Shown here: one piece after another, positions 5,789-10,714 of the stretch
Layout of the letters: each line of letters begins with the position of its first letter
Position numbering within the stretch: position 1 is the first letter of the stretch
NCBI GenBank assembly: GCA_937981515.1
Contig: CALJNY010000151.1
Coordinates: forward strand, 1 to 10,714
Direction: 5' to 3'
From: an uncultured Collinsella sp.
GTDB lineage: Bacteria > Actinomycetota > Coriobacteriia > Coriobacteriales > Coriobacteriaceae
DNA: 10,714 nucleotides
Made by a program: the position numbers and the translations under genes
Notes under the pieces: model-generated
What the model saw: only the letters and a program-made list of their open reading frames with translations
Told to the model about the DNA's origin: nothing
The model's database searches: none

Positions 5789-6638
5789 GGATTAGCTCCT
5801 GGGCCAGGCGGACAAAGTCGGCAACATCAAGCGTCTCGGCGCGCGTAGTGGGCGCGATACCGCAAGCCTCAAAGGCGGCATCGAGTACGTCCTTGGCAAA
5901 GCCGTTGGCGCTCATGGAGTTGCGAATGGTTTTGCGGCGCTGGGCAAACGCAGCGTCGATCACACGAGCCACGAACTCGCGATCGAGCCCCTCGGGCACC
6001 ACGCCGTCAACACGGTCGATACGCACGACGGCCGAGTCCACGTGCGGCGCCGGCATAAAGCAACGCGGCGGCACCTCAAAGCGACCCGTCACCTGCGCAT
6101 ACAGGCCGAGCTTTGCCGTATAGCCGCCATAGGTCTTGTTGCCCGGCACTGCGGCAATGCGATCGGCAACCTCCTTTTGCACCATGACGACGGCACGCTT
6201 GAGCGCCGGCATCGTCTGGAAGAACTGCAGGATGATCGTCGCCGCCACGTTATAGGGCAGGTTCGCGACAAACACCGTCGGCTCACCGCCCGCAGCCTGC
6301 TCAATCTGCTCCGGGCCCACCCTGAGCGCGTCGCCCATGATAAAGCGGAAGTTGGCATAGTCGGCGGCGTGGGCATCGAGCACCGGCTCGAGCTCGGGGT
6401 CGGCCTCGATCGACGTGACACACGCCGCCTCCTGCAGCAGCGCAAGTGTGAGCGTACCAACGCCCGGGCCAACCTCGAGCACGTGCTCATCGCCCGTGAG
6501 CTCGGCAAGCTCGCAGATACGCTCGATCACATGATTGTCGATTAGAAAGTTCTGGCCCAGGCGATGCTTGGTCGCAAGGCCAAACTCCTCCAGCAGCTCC
6601 CTGGTGGCCGTGGGGTTTGCCAAAGGCGAAGTTGTCAT
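5778..6638 (-). CDS. rsmA: 16S rRNA dimethyladenosine transferase RsmA (KsgA)
   Basis: RsmA dimethylates adenosines 1518 and 1519 in helix 45 at the 3' end of 16S rRNA, using S-adenosylmethionine, as a late step of 30S assembly. Loss of the enzyme is the classic route to kasugamycin resistance. The Rossmann fold shows LGQNFL (27-32), the SAM motif EVGPGVGTLT (55-64), the acidic IEADPEL (77-83), the catalytic motif NLPYN (126-130) and FMPAPHVDSAVV (194-205). The conserved FAQRRKTIRNS lies at 231-241. The 286-residue length is normal. AAGGAGG sits 6 nt before ATG 6638. The gene follows the metG terminator and overlaps tatD, so rsmA-tatD forms a pair. I do not see a convincing promoter in the 40 bp before it. 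Confidence 0.98.
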   Translation of the reverse strand: MTTSPLANPTATRELLEEFGLATKHRLGQNFLIDNHVIERICELAELTGDEHVLEVGPGVGTLTLALLQEAACVTSIEADPELEPVLDAHAADYANFRFIMGDALRVGPEQIEQAAGGEPTVFVANLPYNVAATIILQFFQTMPALKRAVVMVQKEVADRIAAVPGNKTYGGYTAKLGLYAQVTGRFEVPPRCFMPAPHVDSAVVRIDRVDGVVPEGLDREFVARVIDAAFAQRRKTIRNSMSANGFAKDVLDAAFEACGIAPTTRAETLDVADFVRLAQELIHDA

Positions 6639-6670
6639 AGTTGCCTCCTTAGCATGATGGCGGCGTCTTG

Positions 6671-6706
6671 AAACAAAAGGGCATGGACCGTGGTGGCCAT
6701 GCCCTT
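6671..6706 (-). terminator. Terminator of the GH5-rsmI-metG unit
   Basis: AAGGGCATGG and CCATGCCCTT form a perfect 10-bp stem around a 10-nt loop, followed on the minus strand by TTTTGTTT. It lies about 43 bp after the metG stop and about 35 bp before the rsmA start, separating the two units. Confidence 0.8.
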
Positions 6707-6748
6707 ACAGCTAAACAGCAAATTGCCGATATGGCGCTCGCGCGGTCT

Positions 6749-8350
6749 CTACGCCAGACGCGGGAACAGCGGATCGCCCTTCTCGACGGGCTGACCGCCG
6801 GCAAGCAGGCCCCAAGCGCAAATGCCCTTGAGGTCGTCGCTCGCGGCCTCGTCCTCGCAGGACAGGCGGCGCAGAGCCTCGGCAGAAGTCTGGGGCATGA
6901 GCGGCATCAGCAGGTGAGCGGCAATGCGGATGGCCTCGAGCAGGTTGTAGATCACAAACGCCAGCTCGTCAGCCTTGGCCTCGTCCTTGGCAAGTGCCCA
7001 AGGCTCGGAGTCCTCGATGTAGTGGTTGGCGGCGTGGATGAGCTCCATGACCTCGTCCTTGGCTCCACCGTAATCGAGCACGTCCATCTTGGCCATGTAG
7101 CGCTCGACCAGGCCATCGGCGATCTTTGCCAACGGGTTGTCGAACGCATCGAACGATGCGGGCTTGGCGGGCGCGCAACCGTCAAAGTACTTGCCGCTCA
7201 TGTTGAGCGAACGCGAGATAAGGTTGCCCCAGCTGTTGGCCAGGTCGGCGTTGTAGACCTGCTCCATGCGGTCGAAGCTGATGGCACCGTCGGTGCCGGG
7301 GACGACGTCGGTCATAAAGTAGTAGCGATAGCCCTCGACACCCAGCATGTCGATAACGTCCTGCGGAGCGATGGCGTTGCCGCGGCTCTTGGACATCTTC
7401 TCGGCCTTGCCAGTCTCGGCATTGCGCACGGTCAGGAAGCCATGGGCAAAGACGTGCTCGGGCAGGGCCTCGCCAATGGCCATGAGCATGGCCGGCCAAA
7501 TGACGCAGTGGAAACGGATGATGTCCTTGCCCACGATGTGGAACTGCGCGGGCCAGCGATAGGCCAGCTCGGCACGGGCCTCGTCGGTATCGACACCGTA
7601 GCCGACAGCCGTCATATAGTTGAGCAGCGCGTCGAACCACACATAGGTCACGTGGCCCTCGTCAAACGGAACCTGGATGCCCCAGTCAAAGCTCGTACGG
7701 CTCACGGAAAGGTCGTTGAGGCCGCCCTCGACAAAGCTGCGCACCTCGTTCATACGGAACGCGGGCTCGACAAAGTCGGGGTGCTCGTCATAGAGCTTGA
7801 GCAGCTTGTCCTGGAAGGCGGAAAGCTTAAAGAAGTAGGACTCCTCCTGCACGCGCTCGAGCGGACGGTGGCAGTCGGGGCACAGGTGCTGGCCGACGCT
7901 GCCGTACTCCTCGTCACCCTTCTGGACCTGCGTATCGGTGAAGTAGGTCTCGTCAGGCACGCAATACCAGCCGTCGTAGCTGCCCTTATACAGGTAGCCG
8001 GACTCCTTCATGCGCTCCCACAAGTACTGCACGGCATGATGCTGGCGCGGCTCGGTGGTGCGGATGAAGTCGTCGTTGGAGATCTCGAGCTTGCTCCAAA
8101 GCTCCTTGAAGTGCGGAGCCTGGCTGTCGGTCCACTCCTGCGGCGTCATGCCATGCTTGGCTGCGGCCTCGGCGACCTTCTCGCCGTGCTCGTCCATGCC
8201 GGTCAGGAACTTGACGTTATAGCCGGCGGAGCGACGATAGCGAGCCTGAACGTCGGCGATGATGGTGGAATAAGCCGTGCCCAGGTGCGGATCGGCGTTG
8301 ACGTAGTAGATGGGCGTCGTGATAAAGAACGAAGGCTTGCTTTGATCCAT
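6749..8350 (-). CDS. metG: Methionyl-tRNA synthetase
   Basis: MetRS charges both initiator and elongator tRNA-Met in the cytoplasm. It is a class I synthetase. The nucleotide-binding signature reads HLGT (22-25), a variant of HIGH, and the second signature is EKMSKSRGN (317-325). The connective peptide has a partly kept zinc knuckle: Cys130 in YCVPDE, then CPDC (157-160). The anticodon-binding helical domain fills the C-terminal third, with W170s-region YFFKLS and later NSWGN and EPWALAK as family landmarks. At 533 residues it lacks the C-terminal EMAP-like tRNA-binding domain found in longer MetRS, so it is the short form. GGAGG lies 9 nt before ATG 8350. The gap to rsmI is 69 bp, and a strong terminator follows the stop. 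Confidence 0.97.
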   Translation of the reverse strand: MDQSKPSFFITTPIYYVNADPHLGTAYSTIIADVQARYRRSAGYNVKFLTGMDEHGEKVAEAAAKHGMTPQEWTDSQAPHFKELWSKLEISNDDFIRTTEPRQHHAVQYLWERMKESGYLYKGSYDGWYCVPDETYFTDTQVQKGDEEYGSVGQHLCPDCHRPLERVQEESYFFKLSAFQDKLLKLYDEHPDFVEPAFRMNEVRSFVEGGLNDLSVSRTSFDWGIQVPFDEGHVTYVWFDALLNYMTAVGYGVDTDEARAELAYRWPAQFHIVGKDIIRFHCVIWPAMLMAIGEALPEHVFAHGFLTVRNAETGKAEKMSKSRGNAIAPQDVIDMLGVEGYRYYFMTDVVPGTDGAISFDRMEQVYNADLANSWGNLISRSLNMSGKYFDGCAPAKPASFDAFDNPLAKIADGLVERYMAKMDVLDYGGAKDEVMELIHAANHYIEDSEPWALAKDEAKADELAFVIYNLLEAIRIAAHLLMPLMPQTSAEALRRLSCEDEAASDDLKGICAWGLLAGGQPVEKGDPLFPRLA

Positions 8351-8419
8351 GGGGTTTGTCCTCCAGAAAAACGTTGCATACAGGGGATGATTCTAGCGCA
8401 AGGGCTGGATATCCTCCAT

Positions 8420-9298
8420 CTATTGCATATCGAGCACCATGGCATAGACATCGCGCTTGCGGCGCGAATACTTCTGAGACAGGCGCTTGGCCACCGCAGA
8501 CGCGGGCTCTCCCTCCTCGAGCGCGGCGCGGATATCCTCGCGCAGAGCCTCGTCGGGATCCGCTGCCGCGGCGCCAACCGGCACGATACCGGCCTCCTCG
8601 TCCTCGCTCGGCGGCGCGATGACCAGTGCAATCTCGCCCTTTACCTCGCCACGAGCACGCAGCTCCTCGGCGAGCTGGACAGCTGGCCCGCGCAAGACCT
8701 CCTCGTGCAGCTTGGTGAGTTCGCGGCAGACGGCGACACCGCGCTGGGGAAAGACCTCGGCCACGGCCTCGAGCGTCGCGACGATGCGATGTGGAGACTC
8801 GTAGAAGATGAGCGCGCCGGGGACGACGGCAAGGCGCTGCAGTCGGCGCACGCGGTCGCCGTGCTTGCGACCCAAAAAGCCTTCGAAGAAGAAATGCTCG
8901 CAGGGAATACCGGACGATACGAGCGCCGTGACGCAAGCAGAGGGACCGGGAATAACCTCGACAGGCACATCCGCCTCGCGCGCCGCCTCAACCAAAGCCT
9001 GGCCGGGATCAGACACACTCGGCATACCGGCGTCCGAGGCAAAGGCGAGGGTCTCCCCCGCCAGCAGGCGGTCGACCAGGCCGGCTGCGCGACTTGCGAT
9101 CACGTTCTCGTCGCAACGAACGAGCGGCTTGGAGATGCCTAGGTGCATCAGCAACTTTGAGGTCACACGCGTGTCCTCGCAGCAGATGGCATCGGCGGCG
9201 GCAAATGCCTCGCCGACGCGCGGGGACAGGTCGCCCAGATTACCGATGGGCGTACCGACCACATAAAGTTTGCCCGTGCGGGCGCTGTTTTGCGTCAT
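8420..9298 (-). CDS. rsmI: 16S rRNA (cytidine1402-2'-O)-methyltransferase RsmI
   Basis: RsmI adds a 2'-O-methyl group to C1402 in the decoding centre of 16S rRNA, using S-adenosylmethionine; RsmH modifies the same base at N4. It belongs to the tetrapyrrole-methylase-like fold. Landmarks are GTPIGNLGDLSPR (15-27), EDTRVTSKLL (41-50), SDAGMPSVSDPG (88-99), GPSA (118-121), FEGFL (138-142), YESPHRI (166-172) and RELTKLHEE (192-200). A charged helical C-terminal region (about 248-290) matches the family's C-terminal extension. The length of 292 is normal. The start ATG 9298 lies 6 bp after the stop of the GH5-like gene, with only a weak AGG upstream. Translation is therefore probably coupled to the upstream gene. 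Confidence 0.97.
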   Translation of the reverse strand: MTQNSARTGKLYVVGTPIGNLGDLSPRVGEAFAAADAICCEDTRVTSKLLMHLGISKPLVRCDENVIASRAAGLVDRLLAGETLAFASDAGMPSVSDPGQALVEAAREADVPVEVIPGPSACVTALVSSGIPCEHFFFEGFLGRKHGDRVRRLQRLAVVPGALIFYESPHRIVATLEAVAEVFPQRGVAVCRELTKLHEEVLRGPAVQLAEELRARGEVKGEIALVIAPPSEDEEAGIVPVGAAAADPDEALREDIRAALEEGEPASAVAKRLSQKYSRRKRDVYAMVLDMQ

Positions 9299-9304
9299 AT
9301 CAAC

Positions 9305-10366
9305 CTATTCAATCATGCCGCGCTCGAGCGTGCCGAGTGCCGCGCGAGCGTCCCATGCTGCAATACGCTTCTCGGTCTTCCACGTTTGGAAGAACCAGCC
9401 AGCCGCCGGCGCAAACGATGCCAGCTGGTTGGCGATGAACACGCGCTCGTAGGCATTGCGGCCCTCGGGCGTAACCGACGAGTTGGCGAAGATCGCCGCG
9501 CCCGACCATTCGCCCACCAAAACGGGGAATCCGGCCGAGATTGCCTCCTTGAGCTCACGCTTGTTGCGCGAAATCGCCGTCGTCAGACCGCGGGGGCTCG
9601 TGATGTCGAGCGCATACTCGTCGCGGTAATGGTACAGGTGAAGGTCCATGTAGACGTTCTTATACTTGGCGCCGCGCATAAAGTGCTTCCACTCGCCAGG
9701 GTGTCCCGAAGAGGAAAAGACGACGATCTTGTCCTCGGGCATATACGAACGAACGAGCTCGTACGCGTCACGATAGAAGTTGCGCAGGTAGTGCGCCGGA
9801 ATACCGTCCGTCATGGTAAAGAGGCTCTTGCGTACGCTCATCTGCGGCGTATCCAACAGCTCGATGCCCAGCAGGCTCTCGGCCTCACCATAGCGATCGG
9901 CCAGGCGCTCGAGCACATCGAGCGCAACGTGACGGCCATTGGTGGACGAATGCCACTCAGCGACGACTTCCGGCGTCGTGGGCGAATCGTTGGAATCGCC
10001 CTGACCGCCGGGTACCGTCGCCAGATCGAGCAGTACGCGGATGTTGTACTTGGCGGCCCACTCAATAGCACGGTCGATATAATCGACGACCGAGATGTAG
10101 GAAGCGTCGGACTCCTGCGAGCCAAAGGCATACCACGGCACCGGCAGGCGCACGGCGTTGAGACCGATCTGCGCCATACGACGAAAATCGTCCTCGCTCA
10201 CAAACGTCTCGTAATGGCGACGCATGCGCTCGTTATAGGCAGCGGTGCCCATAGCCTCCTGCAGCTCGGCTGCATTGGATGCTCCGGTCGCTGCATAGAG
10301 CGACGGGGTCACCCAGGGCTCGGGAATAAACCAGCCAGAGAGATTAACGCCGAGAATCCTCTCCAT
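9305..10366 (-). CDS. GH5-like (exo-1,3-glucanase type) protein with altered active site
   Basis: A 353-residue TIM-barrel protein of glycoside hydrolase family 5 type, most like the exo-beta-1,3-glucanase group: it begins near GVNLSGWFIPEPW, has YETFVSEDDF (52-61), NAVRLPV (70-76, active-site arginine), DLHLYHY (241-247), the nucleophile Glu286 in VGEWSGA, and FFQTWKTE (325-332). Two key sites differ. The family Asn-Glu-Pro holding the acid/base glutamate is Asp-Thr-Pro (172-174), and the histidine expected after DL at 114-115 is Ala116. It may therefore be a weak or inactive enzyme, or one with another role. There is no signal peptide, so it should act in the cytoplasm. I start at ATG 10366 with AAGGGGG 6 nt upstream; a longer frame to TTG 10483 lacks support. 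It precedes rsmI by 6 bp. Confidence 0.85.
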   Translation of the reverse strand: MERILGVNLSGWFIPEPWVTPSLYAATGASNAAELQEAMGTAAYNERMRRHYETFVSEDDFRRMAQIGLNAVRLPVPWYAFGSQESDASYISVVDYIDRAIEWAAKYNIRVLLDLATVPGGQGDSNDSPTTPEVVAEWHSSTNGRHVALDVLERLADRYGEAESLLGIELLDTPQMSVRKSLFTMTDGIPAHYLRNFYRDAYELVRSYMPEDKIVVFSSSGHPGEWKHFMRGAKYKNVYMDLHLYHYRDEYALDITSPRGLTTAISRNKRELKEAISAGFPVLVGEWSGAAIFANSSVTPEGRNAYERVFIANQLASFAPAAGWFFQTWKTEKRIAAWDARAALGTLERGMIE

Positions 10367-10386
10367 CACGGCCCCCTTCGAATCGC

Positions 10387-10401
10387 GCAGGTCGAACCTG
10401 C
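10387..10401. promoter_or_regulatory. Inverted repeat in the leader of the GH5-like gene
   Basis: GCAGGT and ACCTGC are perfect 6-bp arms around CGA, about 21 bp upstream of the start codon. It lies between a candidate -10 (TATACT on the minus strand, 10432-10437, with a poor -35) and the ribosome site. It could be an operator or a small leader hairpin. The arms resemble a tRNA T-arm but the loop is two bases too short. Confidence 0.35.
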
Positions 10402-10517
10402 ATCGTATTGCATAGGAAAAGTATCGTTTTGAGTATACCCGCGCGTGCGGACAGGCGACCGAACGGTCTACAAAGTGGCGCAAAAGTGGGAGGAATGTCC
10501 GGGCAGACGGAATCCGC

Positions 10518-10549
10518 GCATCCCGCTTTGAGGCTTTATTCCGGGATGC
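10518..10549. repeat. 8-bp dyad in the gene-free stretch before the GH5-like gene
   Basis: GCATCCCG (10518-10525) and CGGGATGC (10542-10549) are exact reverse complements around a 16-nt loop, with GGAA/TTCC further out. No T run follows on either strand, so it is not an ordinary terminator. A smaller dyad GACCG-AA-CGGTC lies at 10457-10468. The rest of 10438-10570 shows no gene. Confidence 0.4.
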
Positions 10550-10570
10550 AGTTTCCGCAGGAGCCCTCGG

Positions 10571-10601
10571 TAAAAGAAAAGGACCCCTTTGCAGAGGTCC
10601 T
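10571..10601 (-). terminator. Terminator of tRNA-Phe
   Basis: On the minus strand AGGACCTC and GGGGTCCT pair (one G-U) around a 6-nt loop, followed by TTTTCTTTT. It lies about 14 bp after the tRNA-Phe 3' end. Confidence 0.85.
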
Positions 10602-10614
10602 AGTCAATTCAAGG

Positions 10615-10687
<73 letters not shown>

Positions 10688-10698
10688 ATTTGAGGTGT

Positions 10699-10713
10699 GC
10701 CTTGTTTCAAGGC
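10699..10713. repeat. Short hairpin just upstream of tRNA-Phe
   Basis: GCCTTG and CAAGGC are perfect 6-bp arms around three bases, 11 bp before the 5' end of tRNA-Phe. No T run follows on the minus strand. The window ends here, so its parent element cannot be judged; it may be a processing stem between tRNAs in one transcript. Confidence 0.35.
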
Positions 10714-10714
10714 T

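Noticed and set aside
7870..7963. Apparent loss of zinc ligands in MetRS (CVPD instead of CxxC)
   Set aside because: From memory, MetRS of Gram-positive bacteria often have VPDE here and lack a full knuckle, so this is not an anomaly.
6668..9142. An 824-codon open frame on the plus strand
   Set aside because: It runs antisense to metG and most of rsmI, both unmistakable genes. Its Leu/Val/His/Arg-rich composition is typical of the reverse strand of GC-rich genes, and no ribosome site is seen.
10387..10401. Possible tRNA fragment (T-arm-like GCAGGTTCGACCTGC on the minus strand)
   Set aside because: The loop is two bases too short for a T-arm and no other tRNA parts surround it.
9290..10432. 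A 380-codon plus-strand open frame
   Set aside because: It is antisense to the GH5-like gene, which has clear family motifs and a ribosome site.

Overview
The window is a compact, GC-rich piece of bacterial chromosome carrying mostly housekeeping genes. Nearly all are on the minus strand; one 57-codon gene is on the plus strand. The GC-rich coding style, the leading gene order and the protein sequences suggest an actinobacterium of the Coriobacteriia, most like Collinsella. That placement is inferred from general resemblance, not from a search.

Layout, left to right. (1) 1-397: the 5' part of an unrecognised minus-strand gene that runs off the left edge. A candidate LexA (SOS) operator overlaps its predicted promoter. 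(2) 398-1845: serS (seryl-tRNA synthetase) with its terminator, then a divergent, palindrome-rich promoter region. (3) 1846-2174: a 57-residue single-pass membrane protein gene on the plus strand, then two stem-loops and an inverted pair of a short repeat, between this gene and the convergent proC. (4) 2175-4434: SPFH/band-7 membrane protein, rlmH and proC, probably one minus-strand operon. (5) 4506-4867: a tRNA-Leu(CAG) gene with promoter and terminator. A 64-bp direct repeat copies the last 18 nt of this tRNA plus its terminator 189 bp further on, with a hairpin-rich segment between the copies. (6) 4871-6638: rsmA and tatD, overlapping by 11 bp. (7) 6676-10366: a GH5-like protein, rsmI and metG, probably one transcription unit ending at a strong terminator. 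(8) 10367-10714: a short regulatory-looking stretch and tRNA-Phe(GAA) with its terminator.

The dominant theme is translation: two aminoacyl-tRNA synthetases, two tRNAs and three rRNA methyltransferases (RlmH on 23S, RsmA and RsmI on 16S). ProC adds proline synthesis and TatD a metal-dependent nuclease.

I found no CRISPR array, prophage, transposase or recognisable defence cassette, and I do not claim a new multi-gene system. The points most worth a second look are: the GH5-like protein, which keeps the nucleophile glutamate but has Asp-Thr-Pro where the family has Asn-Glu-Pro; the SOS-type box in front of the unknown left-edge gene; the duplicated tRNA-Leu 3' end; and the inverted repeat pair at 2032-2160.
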